64,000 nucleotides of DNA, taken from positions 1,768,665 through 1,832,664 of the forward strand of contig NZ_PCPP01000001.1 in the NCBI RefSeq assembly GCF_002979755.1, given 5' to 3'. Numbering within the stretch: the stretch's first letter is position 1; every line of letters begins with the position of its first letter. The notes below the pieces were generated by a model, which searched no databases, had not been told where the DNA came from, and was given only the letters and a program-made list of their open reading frames with translations. Origin of the DNA: Chryseobacterium culicis. Its GTDB lineage: Bacteria; Bacteroidota; Bacteroidia; Flavobacteriales; Weeksellaceae. The translations under genes and the position numbers were made by a program. This document shows, in pieces, positions 24,469 to 33,803 of this stretch.

Positions 24469-25035
24469 CTAAAAAGAAATTTCCTTTCTGATACGGCTTA
24501 AATGGCGTTGGGTAATTCCCAGATAAGAAGATAAATACTGCAGTGGAATATTCTGAATATAGTCAGGATGATTCTTTAATAATGTTTCATATCGTTGCGC
24601 TGCACTGTCTCTCTGAAGCTGAAAAAAACGTGTTTCAAGTTCAAGATATTCCTGCTCTGCAATGATCTTCAAAAATTTCGTCCAGCTGGTGCTGTTCTTT
24701 ACCAACTCATCTACTGCTTCTTTTTTAAGAATAATCAGTTCTGCATTGGTAATAGCCTGCATACTTTCTTTACTGGGACAACCTGAAACAAATGATGAAT
24801 AGGCAGCAATCATATGATTGGGAAATCTGAAGCAATAGGTCATGTCTTTTCCTTCATCTGAAGTATAAAAAGAACGGAAAATACCGGATTTCACCAATCC
24901 TACTTCTTTGCAAAGTTCTCCTTCCTGTATGAAATAATCATTTTTATTAACGAGTCTTAACTCGGAAAATTTCAGGAATTCTTCAATTTCATCTTCTGAA
25001 AACAGATTAAAGCTTCTAAAGTAATCATGTATCAT
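24469..25035 (-). CDS. Crp/Fnr-family transcriptional regulator
   Basis: The 188-residue protein has a cyclic-nucleotide-binding-like beta-roll at 20-110 (FIQEGELCKEVGLVKSGIFRSFYTSDEGKDMTY). A long dimer helix follows, then a short HTH at the end (IPLQYLSSYLGITQRHLSRIRKE). Key cAMP-contact residues are not conserved in an obvious way, so the ligand is unclear. It probably controls the two oxidoreductase genes that follow on the same strand. Confidence 0.85.
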   Translation of the reverse strand: MIHDYFRSFNLFSEDEIEEFLKFSELRLVNKNDYFIQEGELCKEVGLVKSGIFRSFYTSDEGKDMTYCFRFPNHMIAAYSSFVSGCPSKESMQAITNAELIILKKEAVDELVKNSTSWTKFLKIIAEQEYLELETRFFQLQRDSAAQRYETLLKNHPDYIQNIPLQYLSSYLGITQRHLSRIRKEISF

Positions 25036-25217
25036 TATTCTTCAAATTAAGTGCATTCTAATGAAACACGAAAATAGATAAAAGATGAATGCAACATGCT
25101 TTATAAACGCGAAGTTTTCATTTTTTCTAAGATTTTATTTTAAGTGAGCAAAGATGAGATCATTTTCATTGATCCTTTTTAAGCGAATGTATTGCCATAC
25201 AAGTTTCAATTAATAGC

Positions 25218-25247
25218 AAAAAAAAATCATCTCAGGACGAGATGATC
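25218..25247 (-). terminator. Minus-strand terminator upstream of the Crp-family gene
   Basis: ATCATCTC (25226-25233) and GAGATGAT (25239-25246) form an 8-bp stem with loop AGGAC; on the minus strand a run of nine T follows. Confidence 0.8.
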
Positions 25248-25378
25248 AACCGTTTTGAATTTACTTGAGTTATTTATGAAGATATGAATGATGTTTTGTT
25301 GTAACAAAGATAAGTCAGTCCCGGTTTTTATCCATCAGTGGAATCCCTAGAATTATATCCGTAAAAATACGGTTGTAT

Positions 25379-25417
25379 AAAAAGAAAAGCCCTGCAGGAA
25401 ATACCTTACAGGACTTT
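25379..25417 (-). terminator. Minus-strand terminator after the aminopeptidase gene
   Basis: AAGCCCTG (25387-25394) and CAGGACTT (25409-25416) pair with one wobble, followed on the minus strand by a T-rich tail (AAAAAGAAAA on the plus strand). Confidence 0.7.
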
Positions 25418-25507
25418 GGTTTATCTAACAATTCTTCTGTTTATTGTTTAGAATTCAAAATTTAAAGTAATGATTATCATCTACTTTCCATCCTGAACTT
25501 ATCTTGA

Positions 25508-27277
25508 TTAAAGAGGGCTTACCAATTGCAGGAACCATTCTTTAACTTCTCCATCTAAATGAGGAGCCAGCTTTTCTTCACAGGTTTTATGGTAACCATT
25601 CAGCCATGCAATTTCATTTTCTGAAAGAATTTCCTTCACTACAGTTTCTTTAAAGAATGGGCAGAATGTCAATGTTTCAAACTCATAGAATGTTCCGTGA
25701 ATTGTTTTTTCTGCTTCTTTTACTGCGATCAGGTTTTCATGGCGAATTCCATAATGACCTTCAAGATAGTATCCAGGTTCGTTTGAACAAACCATTCCCG
25801 GAAGAAGTTCCTGAGGGTTCAGGTCTTTTCTGATGTTTTGTGGTCCTTCGTGTACATTCATGAAGCTTCCTACCCCATGTCCTGTTCCGTGGTTGAAGTC
25901 TTTACCTTCCATCCATAACGGAAGCCTTGCAATAGCATCAAGGTGTACCCCTTTTGTTCCTTTCGGGAATTTCACCATGGATAAACGGATCAATCCCTGT
26001 AATACCAATGTTGAATTTCTTTTAAACTCTTCTGAAGGTGTTCCTAAAGCAAAAGTTCTTGTAATATCTGTAGTTCCTTCAAGGTACTGACCTCCTGAGT
26101 CTACCAGGATTGTTTCCTCGTTGGTAACGTCTTTGCTTCCTTCTTTTTTGGCAGAATAATGCATGATTGCACCATTATCTTTATATCCTACGATAGATCC
26201 AAAGCTTTCTCCGACAAAATTTTCTCCTTCAGCACGGAAACCTCTCAGTTTTTCACCGATAGAATATTCATTCATTGCTTCTTTTCCAGCGTTGTGAGTT
26301 AACCAGTAAAGGAATTTCACCATCGCTACTCCATCTCTTACCATTACTGTTCTGAAACCTTCCAGCTCAGCTTCATTTTTCTGAGCTTTCATCAGATTTC
26401 CGGGAACCGGAGCTTTGATAAACTGATTGTCTGTTTTTAATGTTTCGAAAATCTGCTGGTTGCTGTTTGGAGAAACCAATACTTTTTCATTTTTGAAGGT
26501 CTTCAGGTAATTGTAGAATTCTTCGTACGGCATCATTTTCACAAAGGCATCATCCATTTGTTTTCTTGCTGCCACTTCCATTTTTTCCAATCCTGTGAAC
26601 AATACCGCATCATTTTTAGTAATCACGATATATCCTAAAAATACAGGATTGCTGTCTACATCACTTCCTCTCAGGTTCAGTGTCCAGGCTACATCATCCA
26701 GACTTGAGATAATATGTACGGTAGCTTCCTGTTCTTCCATTTTCTGACGGATTGCAGAAATTTTATCGGATACCGATTTCCCTGCTCTTTCTACCGGATG
26801 TACAAAAATTGGGTTGGCAGATGGAGTTCCTCTTTCTTTCCAAACTTCTTTTAAAAGTGGAAAATCTACCAGCGTAATATTTTTTGAATTCAATTTTTGA
26901 GAAAGCAATTCCCAGTTTGCATTGGAAGCTGCCACAGCATTTACCGCCACTTTACCGCCGGAAGGAATCACTGAAATAATCCAGTCGATATAATTGGGAG
27001 TTCCTTCCATACCATCTTTGAAAAGGTCGATTCCTGAACCATCCAGCTCAATAGCAGCTTGAGTAAAGTATCTTCCGTCTGTCCAAAGCCCTGCTTTGTC
27101 ATTGGTAACCACCACAAAACCAGCAGAACCTAGGAAACCTGACAGCCAAGCTCTCTCCTGCCATTCTTCAGGAAGGTATTCACTCATATGCGGGTCTGCA
27201 GAATATACTATAAATGCATCAACATTATTTTTCTGCATTTCTTCACGAAGTGCAGCAACTTTTTCCTTTGAAGTCAT
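25508..27277 (-). CDS. Xaa-Pro aminopeptidase (aminopeptidase P, M24B)
   Basis: The start is set at 27277 (MTSKEKVAALREEM); an upstream ATG at 27331 adds 18 residues out of family. The 589-residue protein has two creatinase N-type domains and a C-terminal pita-bread domain. The metal ligands are visible as VDSGGQYLEGTTDITRTF (two Asp), HGTGHGVGSFMNVHEGP (His), SNEPGYYLEGHYGIRHENL (Glu), with the last Glu in a further block. The length matches the long eukaryote-like aminopeptidase P group. It removes N-terminal residues preceding proline in cytoplasmic peptides. A terminator follows; it is a single gene. Confidence 0.93.
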   Translation of the reverse strand: MTSKEKVAALREEMQKNNVDAFIVYSADPHMSEYLPEEWQERAWLSGFLGSAGFVVVTNDKAGLWTDGRYFTQAAIELDGSGIDLFKDGMEGTPNYIDWIISVIPSGGKVAVNAVAASNANWELLSQKLNSKNITLVDFPLLKEVWKERGTPSANPIFVHPVERAGKSVSDKISAIRQKMEEQEATVHIISSLDDVAWTLNLRGSDVDSNPVFLGYIVITKNDAVLFTGLEKMEVAARKQMDDAFVKMMPYEEFYNYLKTFKNEKVLVSPNSNQQIFETLKTDNQFIKAPVPGNLMKAQKNEAELEGFRTVMVRDGVAMVKFLYWLTHNAGKEAMNEYSIGEKLRGFRAEGENFVGESFGSIVGYKDNGAIMHYSAKKEGSKDVTNEETILVDSGGQYLEGTTDITRTFALGTPSEEFKRNSTLVLQGLIRLSMVKFPKGTKGVHLDAIARLPLWMEGKDFNHGTGHGVGSFMNVHEGPQNIRKDLNPQELLPGMVCSNEPGYYLEGHYGIRHENLIAVKEAEKTIHGTFYEFETLTFCPFFKETVVKEILSENEIAWLNGYHKTCEEKLAPHLDGEVKEWFLQLVSPL

Positions 27278-27491
27278 TATTTTTATTTTTAACCACCGAA
27301 AGTTACAAAAAATTTGATGTCTGAAGGGCAAATCTACTGCCTATTTTGCTTAATAATCTGTTATTTTTAATGGGCTTAAAAAAATCAAACCCTTAAACAT
27401 ATTCAATAAAAAAAATCATTTTCAAGTAAAAAAAACTACCACATTATCAAAATAATAAATTTTTGGAAGGATTATTGCTTCATTCTACTTC

Positions 27492-27929
27492 ATGGAACAG
27501 CAAAACTACAATAACCACAGGAAATTTTATCCGCCACATCATTTTATTTATCTTCCATTGCTTATTATATTGGAGATTTTAGGAATTTACAAAATCTGGG
27601 ATGATCCTGGAAATCAGCTGGTCTGGATACTATTTTCTGTTGTGATTTTTTTGCTTTTTTATCTGGCATTTATGACACGGCAGCATTATGCACTGGGACT
27701 TCAAAACCGGATGGTAATTCTGGAGTTTAAGCAGCGTTATTTCGAGATTTTCAATAAAAGATCTGATGAAACTGCTGAAAAACTGAGATTTGACCAGATT
27801 GCTGCCTTGAGATTTACCTATGATGATGAATTCAAAGAGCTTTTATACAGAGCGCTTCATGAAAACATCTCAGGAGACGAAATTAAAAGGTCTATCAAAA
27901 AATGGAGAGCTGACCGACTCAGAATCTAG
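27492..27929 (+). CDS. DUF6526 family membrane protein
   Basis: The 145-residue product starts EQQNYNNHRKFYPPHHFIYLP, a pattern I associate with DUF6526. It has two membrane helices (FIYLPLLIILEILGIYKIW and LVWILFSVVIFLLFYLAFM) and a charged cytoplasmic tail rich in Arg and Lys. Function is unknown. It is followed after 22 bases by a tiny lipoprotein gene on the same strand. Confidence 0.75.
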   Translation: MEQQNYNNHRKFYPPHHFIYLPLLIILEILGIYKIWDDPGNQLVWILFSVVIFLLFYLAFMTRQHYALGLQNRMVILEFKQRYFEIFNKRSDETAEKLRFDQIAALRFTYDDEFKELLYRALHENISGDEIKRSIKKWRADRLRI

Positions 27930-27951
27930 CACACCCACAAAATATATACCT

Positions 27952-28119
27952 ATGAAAAAATGGAGCTTTTACAGTATTACAATATTAATGTTGTTGACAC
28001 TTACAAGTTGTGAAGCCGTAGAAACGATTTTTAAGGCAGGAATGTGGTGGGGAATAATCTTAGTCTGTGTAATAGTAGGGATTCTTTTACTGATTTTTTC
28101 GAAGGGTAAAAACTCTTAA
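27952..28119 (+). CDS. Tiny membrane lipoprotein
   Basis: A 55-residue product starts at 27952 (MKKWSFYSITILMLLTLTSC), with lipobox LTSC, then EAVETIFKAGMWWG and a membrane helix IILVCVIVGILLLIF. Small proteins of this kind in Bacteroidota are sometimes labelled phosphatidate cytidylyltransferase, but at this length that label cannot be right. A longer in-frame start at 27820 lies inside the previous gene and is not believable. Confidence 0.7.
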   Translation: MKKWSFYSITILMLLTLTSCEAVETIFKAGMWWGIILVCVIVGILLLIFSKGKNS

Positions 28120-28128
28120 CCATGTTTT

Positions 28129-29235
28129 ATGGAGAAGAATACAGATTTGGAGATCATTTCTCACCTTAAGCCTTCAAAAATTGTTAAAATAATGAAGGAT
28201 CCGGAAGCTTCTGCAAAGGCGGTACATCTCGTATATACCACCGATGCAGAAACCGACGGAATTACCCGTAAGAAAACCGGAAACACATATTCCTATTATA
28301 AAGACGGCAAAAAGATAAAGAACAAGGAAGAAATTACCAGAATCAACAGTCTGGTTATTCCGCCTGCCTGGGAAAATGTATGGATCTGTGCTCTTGATAA
28401 CGGCCACCTTCAGGCAACAGGCTTTGATGTCAAAAAAAGAAAACAATACCGCTACCATCCTCTTTGGAGCGCTTTAAGAAATCACACTAAATTTTACAGA
28501 ATGCTTCAGTTCGGGTATGCGCTACCGGACATCCGGCTGCAAATAGAACAGGATCTGGTGCTGAGAAATTTTGAAAAACGAAAGATTCTGGCTTTAATTG
28601 TAAGCCTTATGCAAAGAACCAATATCCGTATTGGTAATAATGTATATGAAAAATTATATGGTTCTTTTGGCCTGACCACTTTAAAGGATAAACATGTAAA
28701 GGTAAACGGGCAGAAAATCATTTTTTCTTTTAAAGGAAAGAAAGGTATTATGCATCATATTGATCTCAAAAGTAAAAGGCTGGCGAGGCTGGTTCAGAAA
28801 TGCAAGGATATTCCCGGAAAAGAGCTTTTCCAGTATTTTGATGATGAGGGAAATCGGCATTCCATAGATTCCGGAATGGTAAACGATTATATTAAAGAAA
28901 TAAGCGGTGAGGATTTTACGGCAAAAGATTTCAGAACATGGTCCGGAACGGTAAGTGCTCTGATTGCTTTTAAAGAAATCGGGTATGCAGAAAATGATTC
29001 TCAGTATAAAAAGAAAGTAAAAGAAGCCCTGGATATCGTTGCAGAAAATCTGGGAAATACATCTGCTGTCTGTAGAAAATATTATGTTCATCCATTAGTC
29101 ATCAATCTTTACGAGAACAATACCATCAAAAAATATCTTGATGAGCTGGAAGTTATTGAAGAAAATGACGGAAAAGCCGATCTGACAAAAGAGGAAAAGC
29201 TGGTGCTGAAAATTCTTGAAAACGAGAGAATGTAG
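28129..29235 (+). CDS. DNA topoisomerase IB
   Basis: The 368-residue protein has the bacterial/poxvirus type IB layout. An N-terminal clamp (SLVIPPAWENVWICALDNGHLQATGFDVKKRKQYRYHP) is followed by the catalytic domain, with QRTNIRIGN, FKGKKG, KDFRTWSGT and the active-site Tyr in CRKYYVHP (318 or 319). It relaxes supercoils by forming a 3'-phosphotyrosine link. It lies 9 bases after the tiny lipoprotein gene, so the three genes from 27492 may form one transcript. Confidence 0.93.
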   Translation: MEKNTDLEIISHLKPSKIVKIMKDPEASAKAVHLVYTTDAETDGITRKKTGNTYSYYKDGKKIKNKEEITRINSLVIPPAWENVWICALDNGHLQATGFDVKKRKQYRYHPLWSALRNHTKFYRMLQFGYALPDIRLQIEQDLVLRNFEKRKILALIVSLMQRTNIRIGNNVYEKLYGSFGLTTLKDKHVKVNGQKIIFSFKGKKGIMHHIDLKSKRLARLVQKCKDIPGKELFQYFDDEGNRHSIDSGMVNDYIKEISGEDFTAKDFRTWSGTVSALIAFKEIGYAENDSQYKKKVKEALDIVAENLGNTSAVCRKYYVHPLVINLYENNTIKKYLDELEVIEENDGKADLTKEEKLVLKILENERM

Positions 29236-29246
29236 GAAGTTTTCCA

Positions 29247-29352
29247 GTCAATAGTGAATGGCGAATTTGCTTCGCAGTGAATTTTTTATTCTGTACTTCA
29301 TCAACCCATTGACTATTCACTTGCGCAGCAAAAATTGACCATTGACATTCAA
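29247..29352. repeat. Inverted repeat with period-7 arms (GTCAATAGTGAAT family)
   Basis: GTCAATAGTGAATGGCGAAT (29247-29266) and CATTGACTATTCACTTGCG (about 29308-29326) form inverted arms around an ATT-rich centre; CTTCGCAGTGAAT and TTGACCATTGAC complete the pattern. A very similar left half occurs at about 32769-32804. Confidence 0.6.
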
Positions 29353-29366
29353 TTATATTCTTTATA

Positions 29367-30257
29367 TCAAACCGAAATCCTGTTGTTGTTCAAAAACTGA
29401 ACTCTGTATTCCTTTGGCGTAATGCCTGCAATTTTTTTGAAAAGCTGTGTAAAATGGGAGGCGGTATGAAAATTCAATTCGTAAGCTATCTCCGCAATGT
29501 CTTTACTGGAGTGCAGTAATGCTTTACTGTAATTGATATCAATCTCGTTGATCCACTGTTTTGGGGATTTCTGAGTAACTCCTTTCACACATTTATTCAG
29601 ATAACTTTCCGTTACCGACAGTTTATCAGCATAAAAAGCCACTCTCTTTTCTCCTACATGATATTTGAACAGAAGATCCCGGAACTGAAGGGACAGCTCC
29701 ATTGGCCGTGTGGCAGATTTATGATGGGTATCAGAATCTGTACTCAGCATTTTGATTAAAATAAGATGAAGCATGGTAACTACAACGTCATTGACATTGA
29801 GGTTATTCAGCCATAGTTCCTGCTCCATGATCGGGAGAAGCTGGGTAATCGTTCCATAGGTCAGGCTGTCAAGATTCAAAAAAGGAGTCATGAAAAAAAT
29901 ACTGCTCTTATGCTTAGGCAGTTCCTGTTCAGACAGAATATTATTTTCATAGGCAAGGAAGAAACCTTCAATATCGTCTGATAATTCAACCGTAGCCGTG
30001 ATGGTTCCCTGTTTAATAAAGATTACACCTCCTTTTTCAGCGTGGTATTCTTTATTTTCAAGATACTGTCTGATATGTCCATTGGTCACGAAAATAATAA
30101 AATTGAACGTTGTACGGTACGGAATGACCGGCATGAGAATACCTTTAAGATAATTTTCTATCCGATACAGCTGTATATCAGCATTATTGGCTAATATCTT
30201 ATCCGTAATATTCGGGAGAAAAAGCTTTTTATATTGAAAATTGGATAAAACTTCCAT
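29367..30257 (-). CDS. AraC-family transcriptional regulator next to the TonB receptor and urease region
   Basis: The 296-residue protein has an N-terminal sensing domain with a cupin-like beta region (GHIRQYLENKEYHAEKGGVIFIKQGTITATV). A C-terminal AraC HTH occupies 190-290 (VAFYADKLSVTESYLNKCVKGVTQKSPKQWI; IAEIAYELNFHTASHFTQLFKKIAGITPKEYR). It is downstream of the TonB receptor gene on the same strand, separated by the heptamer arrays. Control of the receptor or urease genes is plausible by location only. Confidence 0.9.
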   Translation of the reverse strand: MEVLSNFQYKKLFLPNITDKILANNADIQLYRIENYLKGILMPVIPYRTTFNFIIFVTNGHIRQYLENKEYHAEKGGVIFIKQGTITATVELSDDIEGFFLAYENNILSEQELPKHKSSIFFMTPFLNLDSLTYGTITQLLPIMEQELWLNNLNVNDVVVTMLHLILIKMLSTDSDTHHKSATRPMELSLQFRDLLFKYHVGEKRVAFYADKLSVTESYLNKCVKGVTQKSPKQWINEIDINYSKALLHSSKDIAEIAYELNFHTASHFTQLFKKIAGITPKEYRVQFLNNNRISV

Positions 30258-30311
30258 AGTGAATTGATTATTACAAATTTAATACTGAAAATTGAATATT
30301 TGGATGTTTTT

Positions 30312-30462
30312 GTAATTTGTACAATGTCGGGTGTAAAATGTATAATGTATAAGAGTAACATTATTTGAACAATCGCTTTTTTTTATTTTAAAATATTCAA
30401 CAAACAATTGCCAGCGCCACATTATACATTATACATTATACATTATACATTATACATTATAC
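30312..30462. repeat. Inverted pair of heptamer arrays (GTATAAT / ATTATAC)
   Basis: Six degenerate 7-base units run from 30312 to 30353 (for example GTACAAT, GTAAAAT, GTATAAT). Six perfect ATTATAC units run from 30421 to 30462. ATTATAC is the reverse complement of GTATAAT, so the two arrays form arms of a large potential hairpin with a 67-base centre. They lie between the AraC gene start and the TonB receptor stop. Confidence 0.85.
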
Positions 30463-30463
30463 A

Positions 30464-32710
30464 TCAGAATTTATAGTACACTCCTACTCTCACTCCAAAA
30501 GGACTTCCCGGAGTATACGTAAGGTCTGTAATAGGTTCTGCTTCCCCTTTCAACTGGGTTTCTGTGGCAAACTGAGCTTCGTTCCATTTTACATTGAAAA
30601 GATTGTTCAGCTGCACATTAGCGCCCCATGTCTGACGGTTATAAGAAAGCATCAGGTCATTCACAAAATAAGCTTTGGTTCTGATGCTGTTATCTTCCAC
30701 AGCAGGTCTTGCTCCCAAATATCGGTACTGCAGCCCTAAAGAAAATCCATGCAGGAAATCCCAGTTTACAGATCCTGTACTGGTTACTACGGGAGCCAGC
30801 GGCACATAATCCTGTCCTTTTTCTTCTTCAGTAAATCTTGCATGGGAATAGTTGATGTCCGCATTCAGATAGAAGTTTTCCAATGGCTGAAAACGAACTC
30901 CAAGATCGGCCCCGAAACGTCTTGATTTTCCGGAAGGCTCTACTACGGCATCATCTCCTACATACACAAATTCCTGCTGAAGATCCATATACCACAATGC
31001 CGGAGTAATAATCAGTGATTTGAATGGATGTAATCTTACTCCGAAGTCTGCGCCAATAGAGTACGGAAGTGTATTTTCATTTTTATTGGGAACTACCACT
31101 CTCAGGTCATTGGAGTGAAAGCCCATTCCTGTTTTCAGGAACCACATTACGTTATCATTCTGGGCATAGGAGAAATTAAGTTTAGGGCTCAGTCTTGTCG
31201 CTTCTTTTGACTGTCCGGAAGGCAATTGTTCCGCATCCAGCAGGTTATGCATATTAAAAATAAAATGATCTACTCTCAAAGCCGGATTAATTGTCCATTT
31301 CCCTGTTTTCCAAACCAATCCGGAATAAGCATGAAGATTGGTTTCTGTTCCTGTTACATCCGACAATCGGTCTAACAGAAGATCTCTGTGATACACATGG
31401 TTAAGCTGCAGGGTATTAATATCATCATTTCTTAATCCAATTCCTGAAGTCCAGTTTAAAGAACTGTTGGCGAATGAAAAAGTCTTGATGTATTTTACTT
31501 CAGCTCCGTAAATATTTCTTCCGTCCGTCTGCTGAATCTCGTCTCCATGCTCTTTATCTTTTAAATTAAAGGTAAAATCAGAATACAGATTGAAATTATA
31601 TTTTGAATAGAAAGCCATGGCATCAATCTGTTCGGAAGGAGAAATAATATGTTTAAAATTCATCTGAAGGTTTGTTCTGGAAGTTTTTCCGCCTTCTGTA
31701 GGATCAATACTTCCCCATCGTCCGATGATTCCTTCATCTACAGCACGTTCGGGAATTTGTCCGGAAGCATTCCAGGAGGAATTAAATGTTGAGAACTGGA
31801 TATTGAAATAGTCTTTATCCGTAAGCCACTGGTTGTATTTTCCGAAGATATTGACTCTGTTAAAATTCTGTTTTACATCAAAAGGACCGTCTGTATAATT
31901 GTACTCTGCTGCGATATAGGCATTTTTTCTCCCCAGATCATCATGCAGAATATTGAACATTCCCAATACTCTTTTTGAATTGAATGAACCTCCTTCCAGT
32001 TTAATCATACTGTTTTTCAAACCATTGTACGTCTGAAAATCTACGTATCCAGCTGTATTAAAGTCTCCACGATCCATGTAATAGGCTCCTTTTCCGAAAT
32101 CAATATTATTAACGGTTTCAGGAATCACAAAATGTAAGTCTGAATATCCCTGACCATGGGCATGAGAGACGATATTCACAGGCATTCCGTCTACATTTAC
32201 GCTTACATCGGTACCGTGATCGGCATCAAATCCTCTTAGAAAAAGCTGTTCAGCCTTTCCACCTCCGGCATGCTGCGCAATAAACAATCCCGGAACTTTT
32301 CTCAACAAATCCTGCGCTGAATTTACCGGAAATTTGTTCAGATCAACCTTTGTAATAGCAGATAAAAACGAACTGTGATTAATGGCTACTTCAGAAATCT
32401 GAAAAGGTTTATGTTGTAAAAAAATAACTTTATTTTTATCATCATTGTTGGCCACCACCCATTTTACCTCATCGTATCCCTGACGGCTGATCACAAGGGT
32501 ATCAGGAAGGGATTTTACAGGAATAGCAAATGTTCCGTCTGTTCCTGTGTGAGTATGGCTGTTTCCGTGGTCATATTTTACCAAAGCATCTGCAATAGGA
32601 AATTTGTCATCTGCATCTTTTATTAGCAACTGTTTTTCTGCTTCCTGCGCCATTATTTTTCCACTGAATGCCATGACCAGAAATACTGCGGCTATTTTCG
32701 TTATTTTCAT
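30464..32710 (-). CDS. TonB-dependent outer-membrane receptor
   Basis: The 748-residue protein has a signal peptide (1-21) and an N-terminal carboxypeptidase-regulatory-like domain (about 25-100, with YDHGNSHTHTGTDGTFAIP). A plug domain follows (INHSSFLSAITKVDLNKFP ... GLFIAQHAGGGKAEQLFLRGFDADHGTDVSVNVDGMPVN), then a 22-strand beta-barrel ending in GVRVGVYYKF. The His-rich stretch in the first domain and the position beside the urea and nickel transport genes suggest uptake of a nickel or related metal complex for urease, which is an inference. Transport would be driven by TonB-ExbBD encoded elsewhere. Confidence 0.9.
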   Translation of the reverse strand: MKITKIAAVFLVMAFSGKIMAQEAEKQLLIKDADDKFPIADALVKYDHGNSHTHTGTDGTFAIPVKSLPDTLVISRQGYDEVKWVVANNDDKNKVIFLQHKPFQISEVAINHSSFLSAITKVDLNKFPVNSAQDLLRKVPGLFIAQHAGGGKAEQLFLRGFDADHGTDVSVNVDGMPVNIVSHAHGQGYSDLHFVIPETVNNIDFGKGAYYMDRGDFNTAGYVDFQTYNGLKNSMIKLEGGSFNSKRVLGMFNILHDDLGRKNAYIAAEYNYTDGPFDVKQNFNRVNIFGKYNQWLTDKDYFNIQFSTFNSSWNASGQIPERAVDEGIIGRWGSIDPTEGGKTSRTNLQMNFKHIISPSEQIDAMAFYSKYNFNLYSDFTFNLKDKEHGDEIQQTDGRNIYGAEVKYIKTFSFANSSLNWTSGIGLRNDDINTLQLNHVYHRDLLLDRLSDVTGTETNLHAYSGLVWKTGKWTINPALRVDHFIFNMHNLLDAEQLPSGQSKEATRLSPKLNFSYAQNDNVMWFLKTGMGFHSNDLRVVVPNKNENTLPYSIGADFGVRLHPFKSLIITPALWYMDLQQEFVYVGDDAVVEPSGKSRRFGADLGVRFQPLENFYLNADINYSHARFTEEEKGQDYVPLAPVVTSTGSVNWDFLHGFSLGLQYRYLGARPAVEDNSIRTKAYFVNDLMLSYNRQTWGANVQLNNLFNVKWNEAQFATETQLKGEAEPITDLTYTPGSPFGVRVGVYYKF

Positions 32711-32738
32711 TTTTTTAGTTTAATTATATTTAAATTTT

Positions 32739-32907
32739 AGAAGTTAGAAACCAGAGGTTAGAGGAATATCAATAGTGAATTTTGCTTCGCAAGTGAATGG
32801 TCAATCATCGTGAAAAAAACTTTAAACCTCAAACCTTAAACTTTAAACTTTGAACATTGAACTGTCTCACTCTCAAACCCTCCAACTCTAAGACTCTCTC
32901 ACTCTTT
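32739..32907. repeat. Degenerate heptamer arrays between TonB receptor and urea transporter genes
   Basis: Four units (AGAAGTT, AGAAACC, AGAGGTT, AGAGGAA) occupy 32739-32766. A GTGAAT-type element follows at about 32769-32804. Twelve consecutive units from 32824 to 32907 drift from AAACCTC through AAACTTT and GAACATT to CTCACTC and CTCTCTC while keeping the 7-base phase. Confidence 0.75.
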
Positions 32908-33793
32908 ATTTTTTTGCTTTAATAAATACTTTCTGAATTAAAAGCGTAATCCAGGTTCCGGCTACAAATGGGAATGTAAATACACCACCCACTCTATCCA
33001 GACAGTGATTATCAATTAAAAGATCATCAATAGCAATGGTTAAAAGAACGGCAATCAGTACCCACAGACCATCTGTTTTCTTTACTCCGGAGAAAACAAT
33101 TGCGGAAAGCACGGCATTAAATCCAAATAATCCCATGTGAATTTCTTTGATAGGTTCTCCATTCAACTGAGATAATCCTGCTCCCAGTATAGAAGCTGCC
33201 AATCCATATAAAGCCGCTATCGGAGAACTTATGAAAACAGCCAGGAAGAAAATCATTCCTGAAAGTATTCCTCCCTGAAATATTACTTCTCCAAAACCAT
33301 TGGTACAAGCAAGAAAATCATCATATTCTGTAGGAATAACTTCACTGCTTAACATCGCAGAAGGCGGAATATGAGTAAAATGATGCAGCGTGAATACCAA
33401 TACCCATGTGATAATGATAAATGGAAAAGTAAATACCGGAATTTTCTTTTGGATAAAGAAATGCTGAATAACAGCCGCCAATGCACCTCCCAATACGATA
33501 AGAATCCAGATTAAGAATGTTGTCTGAAACAAAAAGGACAATGCTACTCCCACAAGGGCTGCACTGAAGCCGTAAAGCCCTGCATTGATTTCAGATTTGG
33601 CATAGCTAAGTTTCATCGCCGTAAAAGTTCCGGCCGCTGTGGAAAGTAGTACTGCAACTCCACACTGCCAGCTTCCCATAAAAATTCCTATAAGAAACAA
33701 AAGGCCTGTCCATCGGTTTTCCTGGAGCATAATCTGCCCGATTCCTTTTAAAACATTATCGATAAAGGGTAGTTTTTTGAAAAATTCGTCCAT
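32906..33793 (-). CDS. Urea transporter (UT family)
   Basis: I choose the ATG at 33793 (MDEFFKKLPFIDNVLKGIGQIM), because a more upstream ATG at 33823 lies inside a heptamer repeat array. The 295-residue protein has about ten hydrophobic segments. It carries the UT blocks QIMLQENRWTGLLFLIGIFM and the internal repeat GLYGFSAALVGVAL / GLFGFNAVLSAIVF that shapes the urea selectivity filter. These channels let urea pass down its gradient to feed cytoplasmic urease. The gene is downstream of the urease operon on the same strand. Confidence 0.92.
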   Translation of the reverse strand: MDEFFKKLPFIDNVLKGIGQIMLQENRWTGLLFLIGIFMGSWQCGVAVLLSTAAGTFTAMKLSYAKSEINAGLYGFSAALVGVALSFLFQTTFLIWILIVLGGALAAVIQHFFIQKKIPVFTFPFIIITWVLVFTLHHFTHIPPSAMLSSEVIPTEYDDFLACTNGFGEVIFQGGILSGMIFFLAVFISSPIAALYGLAASILGAGLSQLNGEPIKEIHMGLFGFNAVLSAIVFSGVKKTDGLWVLIAVLLTIAIDDLLIDNHCLDRVGGVFTFPFVAGTWITLLIQKVFIKAKK

Positions 33794-33803
33794 AGTTTTT
33801 TTT

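Larger units (their letters stand above)
25036..25507. other. 472-bp spacer holding two minus-strand terminators and a possible small RNA
   Basis: No protein gene is visible. Two terminators for minus-strand transcripts lie here (listed separately). Between them, TATCTTTG (complement of 25305-25312) matches the Bacteroidota -7 box. A transcript from there to the second terminator would be about 80 bases. The inverted pair CCGTA and TACGG at about 25361-25374 has no assigned role. Confidence 0.3.

Noticed and set aside
27820..27951. N-terminal extension of the tiny lipoprotein into the DUF6526 gene
   Set aside because: The extension lies in another frame of that gene and would hide the lipoprotein signal; the ATG at 27952 gives a proper signal sequence.
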